A stretch of 64,000 nucleotides of DNA from Blasia pusilla (Eukaryota; Marchantiophyta; Marchantiopsida; Blasiales), in NCBI GenBank assembly GCA_050084515.1, contig CM114273.1, positions 22,010,001 through 22,074,000 of the forward strand, in the 5' to 3' direction. The position numbers were made by a program, and so were the translations under genes. Shown here piece after piece: positions 1 to 11,601 of the stretch; the first letter of the stretch is position 1, and each line of letters begins with the position of its first letter. The notes below the pieces were generated by a model. That model was not told the origin of the DNA, ran no database searches, and saw only the letters and a program-made list of their open reading frames with translations.

Positions 1-237
1 CGCGGAGAATATGTGTTCCCTCCAATCGCTACCTCTTAGCACGTTGAAGAACACGGTCTCGCTCCTTGGCACTCACTATGCTTGGCACCCTACTGGTCCG
101 TAGGAACTCCAACACCAATGCATCATCATGAATATCACGTTGATCCGTACCACCATCTCCAACCTTAGGATCTGAAGGCTGGCCATCTACCCTCGACTAG
201 AGTAAGATATCATGTGATCCTCCATACTAGAGTCCAC

Positions 238-1811
238 CTAACCAACATAAAAGGAGGATGCATGCCAACTTGGCACCATCTCCTCATCAACCTCGCCATG
301 CCATCTAGCCCCGATTGTATCCTCTTGGCTAGTACATGGGTTCCTACTCAACCCATCAAGCATCAAGGTTGGCAACTCCAGGTCTATGTACCACCCGGAA
401 GTCATCTTTCTTTGTAAGATAAGAGCCCACCGTGCAAGCTTCCCTGTAAGCTTGTTAGACTCCATCAACCACTTGAGCGGCTGGTGATCCATAACAAGGG
501 TAAATTGTGTGCCAAACAAGTAACACCTAAAGTGTGCCACAGCCCACACTCTTCGCTAAGCACTCTCCCTCATATGAACTATAGCGACTCCATTTGCATT
601 ATTCGAACGACTTGCATAGGCCACCACAAACTCCATGTGCTCATCATCATGTTGTGTCAACACCGCTCCAAGTCCTAACCTACTCCAATCAGTGTGTAAC
701 TGAAATGGGCGCCCTCTGATAGGTCTCCTCAAGATAGGCGCCGCCACCAACTAGGCCTTAAGCTCCACAAAAGCTCTCTCCTGATCATCTCCCCAATGCC
801 ACTCTTGATCTGATTTCAGCAATTGGTTCAAAGGCTTTGCCATAGCACTAAATCCCTTCACATACCTCCGATAGTAGTTTGCCACTCCCATGAATGCTCA
901 AACTCTACTCACATCTACCGGACGCGGAATAAGTGCAATAGCCTCCACCTTTGCTTGCTGAACTCCTAAACCACCTGGATAGATCACATGACCCAAGTAC
1001 TCAACATCCTCATGGAAGAACTTACACTTTCTTGGATGCAAACGTAAACCATGAGCTTTCAACCGCTCAAACACCATCTGCAAATGTATGTGATGCTCCT
1101 CCACCGTGTCACTAAACACCAAGATATCATCAATGTAACACCGAACAAAATCCAACCCTGCTAGGATCCTGTCCATCACTCTCTGAAACTCGGTAGGTGC
1201 ATTCTTCAACCCAAAGGGTAAGAATTTCCACTGGTACAAACAATCCTTGCCATGAGAGTTGACACCCCAAAATGCTGTCTTGGCCTTGTCACTCTCCCGA
1301 ATCGGCAATTGATGGTATCCTGCCCGAAGATCCAAAGTACTGAAAATCGTTTCTGTCCCACCACATCAAAGATCTCCTCAGGTGTAGGCATGGCATACCT
1401 ATCGGCCTTGGTTTGCCGATTGATAGGACGGTAATCTCCACACATCCGCCTATCCATGTAGTTGCCATGCATATCCTTTTTAGCAGGCATGACAGTGGCT
1501 GATGCATACTCTCCATGCGACAACTCCACTAATCTAGCCTCCAAAAGGTCCAACGTCCTATTCTGAATCAGGTCCCTCTCCATATCACTATATCGGTAGG
1601 GACGACGGAAGATTGGCGTATCATTAGCCAAATCAATCCGTATACCGGGTCCAACCAGAGAACCCAACTCCTTCATGCTAAAGGCAAAACAACTCCTATA
1701 AGCATGTAGGAACTCTGTCAAGCGTCGTTTCTCACCTCCCGTAAGCTTGGGCCCAAGTAATGGCTCCCAAGTCTCCTCCACTGGCACACTAGAGGGAGAG
1801 GACGATGCCAT
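238..1811 (-). pseudogene. Gypsy reverse transcriptase and RNase H (outer element)
   Basis: Two overlapping reading frames on the minus strand (1811-1206 and 1335-898) encode the RT fingers and palm; frames 750-556 and 549-238 encode RNase H. The first RT frame has the SHGEYASATVMPAKKD and CGDYRPIN blocks; the second has MDLRAGYHQ and the catalytic CYIDDILVF box. RNase H shows HTDWSRLGLGAVL and the MDHQPLKWLM block. In a live element this would copy the genomic RNA into cDNA inside the particle. The frame switches near 1335-1206, near 898 and around 556 show the polyprotein is broken. The stretch 1-237 continues the pol spacer toward integrase. Confidence 0.88.
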
Positions 1812-2003
1812 TGGCTGCTACACAACCCCCTCACAAGATGGTACACCCTTAGCTACACCATCATCTGAGCAAATAACTCCTCCACCAGCATGAGCAACCA
1901 ACTCCACATGCCCAACCATTACATCCCATTTACTCCAAGGATGCAAAATACTACTCTCCTCGCTTCGACCGATGCCTCTACCGCCCGGTAGCCATCGAGC
2001 TCA

Positions 2004-3085
2004 TTACAAGGGGTGGAAGACCCAGACATAGTCGAAGTCGATCCGCTTTTCGGCCATACCAAGACTCAAAATCCAAGTCAAACAATTCAGGTCCATGGCC
2101 TGACCCAACACATGACGTCGTGAAGCCTCAAAAATACAAGCAACCGCTGTTACACCAGTAGCAAATCCCATCGCACGCTCTCTCTCATCAGCATTAGGCT
2201 CCACCAACTATCGCACATAAGAATCCCATACAAGCCCGGACCACCTTCTCTGTAGGCATGTGACGAGGGAAAACTCACAAATGTGGGTAGTGCCATCCTA
2301 GGCTGGCCCACACGGTTCACCACTGCCATGGGTGACCAATCAATAACCCTCACCACTTGAGAAAGTCGCCCAATATCCAAGATACTATCCATGGTAAGGC
2401 AAGGATCCCGCTGCACTGCATCATATGCTCGACGTAGAACCTCCCTGGGCAACAAGTTTGTCCACCACAAGCGTGGACGATGTGCACGCGAGCCAACTTG
2501 CGCTGCATCCAACAACACCGCTGGTCCAATCCAAGACCGCACCTCATGAACACTCGCCATCATCCGGGTCCGAGTGTCACCCAACAATGGAACATTCTCC
2601 AGAATGTAAGCTAGAGCACGTGCCTAATGAACCTGAAGATGTCGTAACACCCGTAACATCTCCCAAAACAATCGAGACCTAGGGTCATGTAATCCCTCAC
2701 CACGACCAGCACGTGTATGACCCTGACATGGCCATCCAGCAATCACCAAATCCACAGGACCAACCCTCTGAAGGTCCTGCACCCCCAACAATGCAATGTG
2801 TGATGGTAAAGCACACTCGTACCCACGAATAGCTGATGGCGGCAACAACTCAGGATATCTCCGCATCAAGTGACCAATATGTCGGGATGAGACTCTCTGG
2901 GCCGTCTCATCTTGCTCCACATACACGTATCTCCGTACAGGAATGCCGGCCTGCAACACTGCAGTCAAACCAGTGCTAATCCCACCAAAGAGATCTAACA
3001 CACAAATGCCCTCCGGCGGATACTGCCATACAATGGGTGTAGGATCCAAAGGGGATAACCAATCTGGACAGAAGTAGGAGTCCAA
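2004..3085 (-). pseudogene. DNMT3-like cytosine-5 DNA methyltransferase embedded in gypsy pol
   Basis: The motifs stand in canonical, non-permuted C5-methyltransferase order. Motif I is VLDLFGGISTGL (SAM loop). Next comes VYVEQD. Motif IV is DLVIAGWPCQGH, with catalytic Cys encoded at 2726-2728. Motif VI is YILENVP. Motif VIII is AHRPRLWWTNL. Then come the RERAMGF block and motif X, LGQAMDLNCLTWIL. The AHR-R-WW-NL block and F-G-I-TGL motif I resemble DNMT3 rather than DNMT1 or CMT; plant DRM proteins have permuted motifs. The product would methylate cytosine using SAM. This copy is dead: an in-frame TAG at 2624-2626 lies just before motif VI, a one-base loss near 2235 shifts the frame, and another stop follows near 2216. 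It sits between protease and RT on the same strand, and a second gypsy copy at 36.0-36.4 kb retains the same tail, so it belongs to the element rather than being a chance insertion. Confidence 0.88.
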
Positions 3086-4220
3086 CGTGGGGCCTCCTCT
3101 TCCTCGTGAGATATAATGACCTCACACCAAGCCTCTGCACTAGGCGTCGCCTCTCTTTGTAGTGCACCGCCTGAACTCCAAAGTGGCACATCCAACGATG
3201 AGGATGCCACTGCTGCAAGAATAGGGACCTCCTCTACCTCCTCATGCGCAGGAGAATCCATAACAGAAACATTACCCTCCAAAAAGTCTCTTGGCCAAGT
3301 GACTACTCCACTAAAACTAGCCACAGATGCTAACACTGTTGGGGAAGACCCTCCTGGTCGAGCCCCAGAAATAAATCTCATAGGAACTTGGCTCATACGT
3401 CCATCCATGGACTGCCAACCAGGTCTATAAGACACTTTGTCTCACCCAAGAATCCATCTGAAAACCCATCGGGTACAATATTGCTCCTCCAACTAGTACA
3501 TCATACGACTCGGCTGATGTGACTACCGCAGATACTCCTAATCGGGAGACTAGTCGCATGATCTGGTCTCAACTGTACAGAAAAATTCTCCCGTGTCATG
3601 AATTGAGATCTATCATTGGCTCCTCCAAGTGATGTTTGAATCTGGAATGGGCAAGGCTCAAGCTCTGACCTCCGAATACCCAAACCAATACATGCCGCCT
3701 TTCCCAACATCAAAGGTTGGGCACCAGAGTCTAACAAGACTCTATCTGGTCTATACACCTGTCTTGTAGGACTCACCAATCGGAATATCCCACTCCGGTT
3801 GTCCAACATACATACACTAGGTGTAAGCCTCTCACGATCAATGGCTGGCCGGGCTGGTAATGCATCCATCTTCGCCACTGCTGCCGCCAAGTAGCGCTGG
3901 TACTCAATGCTACACCTGACATAGAGGGTCGCTCCACCGCAACACCCTCATCCACCTGAAAACGTGTAGCAGTAACACCCCCACGTTCACACAACGTGGC
4001 TGCTAGTTGAAATACAGGAGCTGAGTCAACTCCTAAAGCCATCAGCTCCGTGGCCGAAAACAATGGGGATCCCAACATTGAAGTTGCCATCCGCATCATG
4101 CCTTTGATCGATCTTTGCATCCGTGTCTACTACACGCGATGTAGATGCCTCAGTCTCCACTGTCGGCTCAATAGGCTGCGTAGGAACCATGGATGGAGTC
4201 CTAAGCATCTCAGACAACAA
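3086..4220 (-). pseudogene. Gypsy aspartic protease and protease-methyltransferase linker (outer element)
   Basis: The frame 3890-3501 contains VLLDSGAQPLMLGKAA, the retroviral-type aspartic protease active site (D-S-G), followed by a typical LGI segment. Upstream frames (4220-4026, 4120-3773) are the low-complexity end of gag or the inter-domain spacer. The frame 3435-2995 is an acidic, Ser- and Glu-rich linker that leads into the methyltransferase after a frame change near 3080. The protease would release gag and the enzymes from the polyprotein. The nested chromovirus interrupts the reading just upstream at 4267. Confidence 0.75.
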
Positions 4221-4266
4221 GAATGACAGGGGAAGCCTAGCGTGCCTCCCAGCCTCACCCCTCTAT

Positions 4267-5271
4267 TGTCGCGCCCCTACTCTCCTTGAACGTCAATCTT
4301 TAGTGTTGCGGAAGCGTGCGTTCAGTAGGTCACGAACTCATCGCCGATCTGCATCCAAACACGCACTCTCGTTAGTCGGGTTTGGCCAACCGGCGTTCCA
4401 ACCCACCGAGTCCTCAACTCGGCGTCTCATCAAGCTCAACCTTCCTTAATTCCTAGCTCCCAACACATGGCAAGTCCTTCAAGACTTGGAACAGACTTCC
4501 TGGTTAGTCCAGGGATCTGAAACGGCACTTACACGCCTAGCGATCCCAACTGTTCAACGGTCCTCGTGTGAGTTCCGAACCGAGACCCAAGTAATTGAGT
4601 CGCGGCGTGAAATCCAAGAGGGATGTCTAAAATCGCCTCAATGGACTTGGTGCAGGTTTTCCAACCCAACGCCCAAACTCGCGTTCCGTTCCATGCCCTT
4701 GAGCCGCCCTGCGGCGCCCAAAGTGGGGTTTGGGTTCCAAGCACTCTCGGAGACCTTCCCCCTTACTAGTACTTCTGGGGTTCTCCAATAACCCCTCCCC
4801 TTTGGGAAAAGAGGTTCGGGCCCTTCATTGTGGCCCTCAACCCGACTCCACTTACAGTCGTTTCCGGGTTGTATCTCGGCCGCTGCTTATGCGTTTGCAG
4901 CGATCTTTGGTGCGTTTGAACCGGATCTCCATAAGCTTTCCAACGCACTCTTATTTGCTCCAAACGCATCTTGGCGCTAAAAGTTATGGCCATAAATACA
5001 GTCGGAAACTCTCAAACGCAAGTGGCGTTCCAAGTCCAGATCTTTCCTTTGGCAACCCACTTCCTAGACTCGACTTCTTTCAAGTCTCATTCCGCGTTTG
5101 GTCCAGGTTTTCGAGTCGCGACCATCACATCTGAAACGCGCGGCTTCTCGCTCGCGTCTCATCTCTTGTCTCCTCTTTGAGACAACTCCAACGCGCATAA
5201 ACCATCTTAGCGTGAGCCCGCTAATGTTCGATGTTCCGCTTGGCACTTGTTTGGTCATGAGGGTCGCGACA
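4267..5271 (-). repeat. 3' LTR of nested chromovirus
   Basis: Direct repeat of 10605-11599 over its whole length, about 1005 bases, with TG...CA ends on both strands. It differs from its partner mostly by 1-2 base indels (for example around 4325 and 4490), which implies a fairly recent insertion. Confidence 0.93.
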
Positions 5272-5284
5272 CTCACCCCTCTTT
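5272..5284 (-). other. Polypurine tract of nested chromovirus
   Basis: The minus strand reads AAAGAGGGGTGAG immediately upstream of the 3' LTR start, the usual position of the plus-strand primer. Confidence 0.75.
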
Positions 5285-5957
5285 AGAGGTTGATGCCCTC
5301 ATCAACGCAAACCTTTATTATGTCAAGTCTCCTGGCAGCCTACCCTTGACATTGAATTGCGTTCGGTGGCTAACCCGAATTCCTCTTAGTCTTTAGTTGT
5401 CGCTTTGCCCCACTTAGAATTATTAGCCTCTCATCTTCGATAAGCCTGGACTAGTTCCAAGGAACTAACCTATCAAATAAGCTAACTAAGTGTGCAACCT
5501 TAGACTCTTTCGACTCATTATTGTAAACATCACACCTGTTTACCTGGTCCACAAATCATACTACTATTGGGTCGCTCTCGTATTCGACTTAGGCGCGTCA
5601 CTAAGTTTACTTATGTGGCCACAAGTAAGATCACCCCAAGCCCCAAGACAGACTTCATCTGCCCCGCCGACGCTAGGGCGAGTCCGAGTGTAATCCAACA
5701 CAAGGTCCTGTTCTAGGTGCTTATCCACATACGAGCTCTCACCTCAAATACTCCTTGTCTGTCCTCTTGTCGTACATTCTAAGTCTATGATGAACGACTC
5801 ATAGCCATGCACTACCACATACAAATTGCAATCAACACTGGTATCGAATCTCCAAATCCATACACTCCTTTATTGCAACACTAGCATATTCTAGTTACAA
5901 CGGCCTTCGGTCCAAGATTTCAGTGATTACAAGTCATGTCTCTAGCTTCTCCTCATA

Positions 5958-6302
5958 CTAACGTATGTGCTTCGCTTGTGTTCGCTTGAAGTCACACAAC
6001 AACTCTTGCGCATGTTCCAAATCCGCCTCCGCAATCCAAGTCGCCTCCTTCACATGGTAGCCCTTCCATTTTACCAAGTATTCATACTTGTTGGCCCGAC
6101 GCCTCGAACATAAGATGGTCTCCACCTCGAACTCCGGCTCCTCATTTACGATGACCGGGTGCGGTCTCACCACCTGTCGCTCAAAACGTCCATTATCTTG
6201 AAGGTATTTCTTCAATAATGACACATGAAAGGTCGGGTGAATCTTGAACTCGTCCGGCAGTCTCAACGTATACACATCCTCAAACGGGTTTGCCACAATC
6301 AC
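5958..6302 (-). pseudogene. Chromodomain at the end of chromovirus pol
   Basis: The frame has the GPY-like lead (KIHPTFHVSLLKKY) and then a chromodomain: EFEVETILCSRR, YLVKWKGYHVKEATWI. The aromatic and WKGY residues typical of chromoviral chromodomains are present. Such domains bind methylated histone H3 and direct integration to heterochromatin. It ends near 5958, about 690 bases before the 3' LTR; the intervening 5285-5957 is a non-coding 3' region. The domain frame is open, but the polyprotein upstream is broken. Confidence 0.88.
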
Positions 6303-6329
6303 ATACGGTCCAAAGATACTTTGGGCGGC

Positions 6330-7366
6330 TTACCGAGACAACTCTTTCGGAAGAGTGAGATTCTTCACACTCAACCACACTTGTTCTCCGACTTGGAATC
6401 GTACTTGGCGCCGACTCTTGTTAGCATGCTTCACGTACCTCATTTGAGCCTTTGCAAGACTTCGCCTCGCGCTCACTTCTCGTTCTCGCATCTCTACCAA
6501 CAAACTTTCTACCGTCGCTTGTCGTGTTCGTGCCAATGTAGTACCCTTCGAAAGGGCTAGATCAAGAGGCCCTTCGGCTCGTCCATTTGCCAGGAGAAAC
6601 GGAGATTCTCTGTTGCACGAATCTTGGTCGAGTTGTAGCAAGATATTCCGCCATGCTCACCACTTGACCCAATCGCGTTGATCAAGACCGACATAATTCC
6701 TCAATCTTGATTCACGATAGAGTTTACCTTTTAGTGTGTCCATCCGTGCGTGGGTGGAAAGCCGTCTTGAAACTCAGCTTGGTCTTAAACCTTTTGAACA
6801 AGTGCTTCGAAGCTTTGGTAAACTTTGGATCGATCTGAAACAATGCTCCTCGGCAAACCATGAGCACGCCACCAGCTATCGAGGAATAGTTGCGCCGTCA
6901 GATATCTGTTGTTGCGGAATCCATCGTCGGCACGAATCTCGCCAACTTGCTAAACCGATCAACAATCACAAGTATAGCGTTGTATCCCCAGATTCGGAAG
7001 ACTCGTGATAAAATCCATACTCACACTTTGCAAGGGTCCTTCGGGATCGGCAAGGGATGCAAAGCAAGCCCATTTCTTATCATAAGAGACTCTATTCGCT
7101 AGGCAGGTCACACAGTCTTCACATATTGAGCAACATCCTCCTTCATGTTGGGCCAAAAGAACCACCGACAGTAAACGGCTAGCGAGATTTCTCTCCTTTA
7201 TGTCCGCCAAGGGCCCGTCGTGACATTCCGCTAACACCTTGGTTCGCATTCCGCCTTGCCCTACATAGATCCTACTCTGTTTGAACCTTAGTAAACAATG
7301 CCTCAAACTTATGTTGGCCACCTTCTCACCTGCTTCAACTTCCTCGGTATTCCCTGGCTTGAGCAT
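6330..7366 (-). pseudogene. Chromovirus integrase (nested element)
   Basis: The frame 7366-6959 carries the end of the zinc-binding domain (CEDCVTCLANRV) and the start of the catalytic core (LQSVSMDFITSLP, containing the first Asp of D,D-35-E). The frame 6641-6330 carries the C-terminal GPY/F-type region (QVGEQVWLSVKNLTLP). The middle of the core, with the other two acidic residues, is out of frame. Integrase would insert the cDNA into the genome. Confidence 0.8.
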
Positions 7367-7499
7367 CCTTCATATATCCTTCACGAATCCTTCTCTCAGA
7401 TCTGTTTCCTTAGGGAACATTGTTCTCAAAACTGTGTGTCGTCGATGGCATGTGTTCCTCCTTGCGACTTAACGATCGGAATCACATTATCTTTACCTG

Positions 7500-8752
7500 G
7501 CTTGTGGATCAACTCTACATCCATCGGCGCCAAGGTATCATGCCACCATGATTGTTTGGTGTCACTCGATCCTGGGTCTCAAAATACTTGAGTGATATAT
7601 TATCGGTGAATACTCGAGTCTGTGGAGCCCTAGATAATCGGCCACTTCCTCAAGCAATGTACCACCGCGAACAACTTTTTCGTGAGTAGGCCATCTCCTT
7701 TCAGATCGCTAAGCTTCTTGCTCTCATATGCCACCGGTCTCCTTCTTGCACCAACATTCCTGCAACCGCGAAATCACTAGCATCGGTATGCACTTGAACG
7801 GTTTGTCAAACTCCGGCGACTTTAACACTGGTTCTGCCAATAGAATCGCTTCACTCGGTTGAATGCCTCATTAACTTCCGGGTCCAAGTCGTGTTGGCAA
7901 ACTTTGCCGTCCAATCCGTGAGAGGTCTCACAATTCCCGAAAAGTTTTTACATAAGTACGGTAAAATTGCACCGCACCTATGAACCTCCTCATCCCCTTT
8001 ACAGTGGATGGGGGTTCCCACTCGGAAATCGCTTTCACCTTTTCCATGTCTGGACTGACGCCATCTGCACTGACCACGTGACCCAAGAATTTGATCTTAC
8101 TCAAACCAAATTCGCTCTTCTCTACATTCGCATCTGACTAATTTGCCCTTAGCTTAGACAAGACCGCTCTCACATGTCGAACGTGCTCCTCTAGTGACTT
8201 GAATAGATAAGTATATCATCGATATAGATGATAACATACTCATCCATTTCCTTGTGAAAAATGGAGTTCATCAATGTGGTGAACGTCGGAGGTGCGTTAC
8301 ATAGACCGAAAGGCATCACTACAAACTCAAAGGAACCAGTATCTCGTCCGCACGCACGCAGATCTTCTCCACATCTCGCCTCGGCAATCCGAATTTGGTA
8401 ATATCCGACTTCAAGTCAATCCTACTGAAATATCTCGCGCTTTGCCAACCTATCAAAGAGATCATCTATCCTTGAAGAGGATAATTGTTCGAACCGTCAC
8501 TTTGTTCGGTGCACGGTAATCAACACACAACCTCATCTTTCCATCCTTCTTCTTTACAAAGAGAACAGGTGCTCCATAAGGTGACTTGCTAGTCCTAATG
8601 TAACCCTTTTCCAAGAGCTCACTTAATCGCTTTTTCAACTCAAGAAGTTCCTCTGATTCAACCTATATGGTGCTTTTGAAGGCGGTTGGGAACCGGGTAT
8701 GATCTCTATCTTATGATCTACGGCTCTATGCGGCGGCAATTCAGTCGGAAGC
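7500..8752 (-). pseudogene. Chromovirus reverse transcriptase and RNase H (nested element)
   Basis: No long frame survives, but short minus-strand pieces are diagnostic. Around 8585-8500 there is [18 protein letters not shown] followed by CVDYRAPNK, and around 8240-8210 there is the catalytic box YVIIYIDDILI. RNase H-like sequence continues to about 7500. Multiple single-base indels fragment the region, more than in gag or integrase, so the enzyme is not made from this copy. Confidence 0.75.
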
Positions 8753-10456
8753 TCATTTGTCAAGACATCCATCCTCAAACTCCTTGACCACTTCCTGGAG
8801 TGGTTTGGGATTCCCTTGAAGCGGCGTCGATCTCTGCAGATATCGCTTTGTAGCCTCCTCCACTTGTCTCATCAAGCAGAGAAATGCATCCTCCAACTCA
8901 GTCATGCTCCTCCTTGTGATCGAGTTCACCAACTCCATCTTCGCTGGAACCTCACGGACCAACCGTACCTGTAACCGTTTGCCTTTTAGCAAGATGCTCA
9001 ACCTCAATGGTCGGCGTCTTAACTCCACCTCATACGCATCTAGGAATGTATTCCCCAAAACTCCGTCAATGCCGTCCATTTCGCATCTGATGAAATTCTC
9101 CTTCAACTCGAATACCCCGCATCCCTCATCAAACCCAAGACCAAATCAGAAGTCCGATGAGACTTGCCTCCTGCAAATCCCACTCGAATGGGCTCGTCCA
9201 CCTTAGAGGTAGACAGCCCCAGTTCCTTCACGACTCTCGGGCTTAGGAAGGAGTGCGAAGCACCTGTATCCACGAGCAACAACACATCGCGATCTGCAAT
9301 CTTGGATCTTAGGTACACCAAATTGTGCGTCCTCTTGGTGACTTGAAGGGACGTCTCCATATCGCCCGCCAACAGATGCTTAGCAGCAAACACAATCATA
9401 CTCCCATTACTAACCTTCGGTTTCGAACACCCTTTCGACAGGTGACCCGGTTCGCCACAGTTGTAGCATACGACCTTGCCGTTCCCTGTCTTTGAGTGTT
9501 GTCCTCCTTTCGGCTTTGCATGAAGTTCCACTCGTTTTTCTGCCAGGGCAGACGACTCTCCTGGTTCGTGTTGGCCCCCACTCCAGCCTCTTTTGAACGC
9601 CTCCTTATTTTTCGACTTCTTCGAAAAAACTTTTGACTCGAAGGGTTTCTAGGTTTGGACCTCATCGTCCCCAATCCGCTCCGCTAGCTTCAGAAGGTCC
9701 GCGCAGGTCTCTGGCAACGTCGGCATTCGGTAAAGGGCCTTCTCAGCGCTCGGCTTGAGTCCACTAATGAAGATAGCCTTCTTCGCGTGCTCATCCATCT
9801 TCGGACTAGAAGTCACTTTCGCACTAAACTCCCTCACATACGCGCTTAAGGAACCACTCTGCCGCATCCGCACGCATTCCACCGTGTCACGCAACCCTTG
9901 GTACTCCGGAGTGAACCAATCCCCAATCAACTCCTTGAACTCCTCCCAACTCAGAGGTGACTCACCACCCAGATATTCCTCTCGTTGAGCGGTCCACCAT
10001 TGCAGAGCATGATCCTTAATGAAAGTAACGGCTACCGTCACCTTGTCTGCTCGCGACCTTCTGCGCCTCGAAATGCTGATTCGATTCCGTAAGGAAATCC
10101 TTCACTTTCATAAGCGCCCCACTCCAGTAAATGGCGGGTAAGGTTCGTCTTCTTGAGCTTTTTGCCCGCACTCGGGTTTCGAGTGGCCTTTAACTCCGCA
10201 ATCCACTTGCTTTGCTGGGATATCTGCTCCACCAACACCTTCAACAAGTCCAACGCCTGGCTCGACTCCGTCCTTTCCTCGAGTTTGGGCCCACGGCCCC
10301 GCTGGAAGGAGTCGCCCTTTGGGGCGCGTCCTCACGATCGGGCGTTCAGCTCTTGGAGTCTCCGACTCTCTATAGCTTCACGGCCCGGCATTGGTTCCTC
10401 TCTCGATTCACGTCGCTTGATTCGGCGCTTCTTGGGTTGTTCTCCCTCGATCGCCA
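8753..10456 (-). pseudogene. Chromovirus gag and protease (nested element)
   Basis: A plausible gag ATG lies at 10456 in a Lys/Arg-rich frame. The frame 10041-9649 holds the gag domain (HALQWWTAQREEYL, then ELIGDWFTPEYQGLRD, then FISGLKP). The frame 9531-9103 starts with a CCHC zinc knuckle, CYNCGEPGHLSKGC, and continues to the aspartic protease active site LLLVDTGASHSFLS. The frame 9106-8753 continues the protease end and the spacer before RT. Gag would form the particle and the protease would mature it. Frame changes near 10040 and 9650 and near 9105 disrupt the polyprotein. Confidence 0.85.
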
Positions 10457-10591
10457 TCTCCAAGCCAACTCACTCAGATCTCCTCCTCGTTTCTTGCGTC
10501 CCTCCTCGAGCGTCCGAGTCTAGCCGCTACCTTGAAATTTCCCAAGCGTCCGGCTGATCCCACGACCCCAAGTTTCGCTCACCAAGGATAA

Positions 10592-10602
10592 GCTCGATAC
10601 CA
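10592..10602 (-). other. Primer-binding site, initiator tRNA-Met type
   Basis: The minus strand reads TGGTATCGAGC two bases after the 5' LTR. This matches the initiator-Met PBS TGGTATCAGAGC apart from one missing base. Confidence 0.8.
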
Positions 10603-10604
10603 CT

Positions 10605-11599
10605 TGTCGCACCCCTACTCTCCTTGAACGTCAATCTTTAGTGTTGCGGAAGCGTGCGTTCGATGAGGTCACGAACTCATCGCCGATCTGCATCCAAACA
10701 CGCACTCTCGTTAGTCGGGTTTGGCCAACCGGCGTTCAACCCACCGAGTCCTCAACTCGGCGTCTCATCAAGCTCAACCTTCCTTAATTCCTAGCTCCCA
10801 ACACATGGCAAGTCCTTCAAGACTTGGACAGACTTCTGGTTAGTCAGGGATCTGAAACGGCACTTACACGCCTAGCGATCCCAACATTCAACGGTCCTCG
10901 TGTGAGTTCGAACCGAGACCCAAGTAATTGAGTCGCGGCGTGAAATCCAAGAGGATGTCTAAAATCGCCTCAATGGACTTGGTGCAGGTTTTCCAACCCA
11001 ACGCCCAAACTCGCGTTCCGTTCCATGCCCTTGAGCCGCCTGCTTGGCGCCCAAAGTGGGTTTGGGTTCCAAGCACTCTCGGAGACCTTCCCCTTACTAG
11101 TATTTCTGGGGTTCTCCAATAACCCCTCCCCTTTGGGAAAAGAGGTTCGGGCCCTTCATTGTGGCCCTCAACCCGACTCCACTTACAGTCGTTTCCGGGT
11201 TGTATCTCGGCCGCTGCTTATGCGTTTGCAGCGATCTTTGGTGCGTTTGAACCGGATCTCCATAAGCTTTCCAACGCACTCTTATTTGCTCCAAACGCAT
11301 CTTGGCGCTAAAAGTTATGGCCATAAATACAGTCGGAAACTCTCAAACGCAAGTGGCGTTCCAAGTCCAGATCTTTCCTTTGGCAACCCACTTCCTAGAC
11401 TCGACTTCTTTCAAGTCTCATTCCGCGTTTGGTCCAGGTTTTCGAGTCGCGACCATCACATCTGAAACGCGGCTTCTCGCTCGCGTCTCATCTCTTGTCT
11501 CCTCTTTGAGACAACTCCAACGCGCAAACCATCTTAGCGTGAGCCCGCTAATGTTCCGATGTTCCGCTTGGCACTTGTTTGGTCATGAGGGTCGCGACA
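10605..11599 (-). repeat. 5' LTR of nested chromovirus
   Basis: About 995 bases, partner of 4267-5271. In element orientation it ends at 10605 with GCGACA, followed after two bases by the primer-binding site. Apparent open frames inside it are shared by both LTR copies and are not genes. Confidence 0.93.
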
Positions 11600-11601
11600 T
11601 C

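Larger units (their letters stand above)
4267..11599 (-). mobile_element. Nested chromovirus (Ty3/gypsy with chromodomain)
   Basis: Near-identical LTRs (4267-5271 and 10605-11599) begin TGTCGC and end GCGACA. The flanking pentamers are TCTAT (4262-4266) and TCTGT (11600-11604), a target-site duplication with one mismatch. On the minus strand follow a PBS, gag, zinc knuckle, protease, RT, RNase H, integrase, GPY-like module, chromodomain and a polypurine tract. It splits the outer element between gag and protease, so it inserted later. LTRs differ mainly by single-base indels. Internal frames carry many frameshifts, so this copy is not autonomous. Confidence 0.93.

Noticed and set aside
2004-3085. 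Host DNMT gene interrupted by a retrotransposon, rather than a retrotransposon domain
   Set aside because: The methyltransferase is on the same strand between protease and RT, without introns, and a second gypsy copy carries the same tail in the same place.
4730-5180. Frames of 134 and 69 aa, repeated at 11025-11706
   Set aside because: They lie in the two LTR copies of the nested chromovirus, so they are LTR sequence, not genes.
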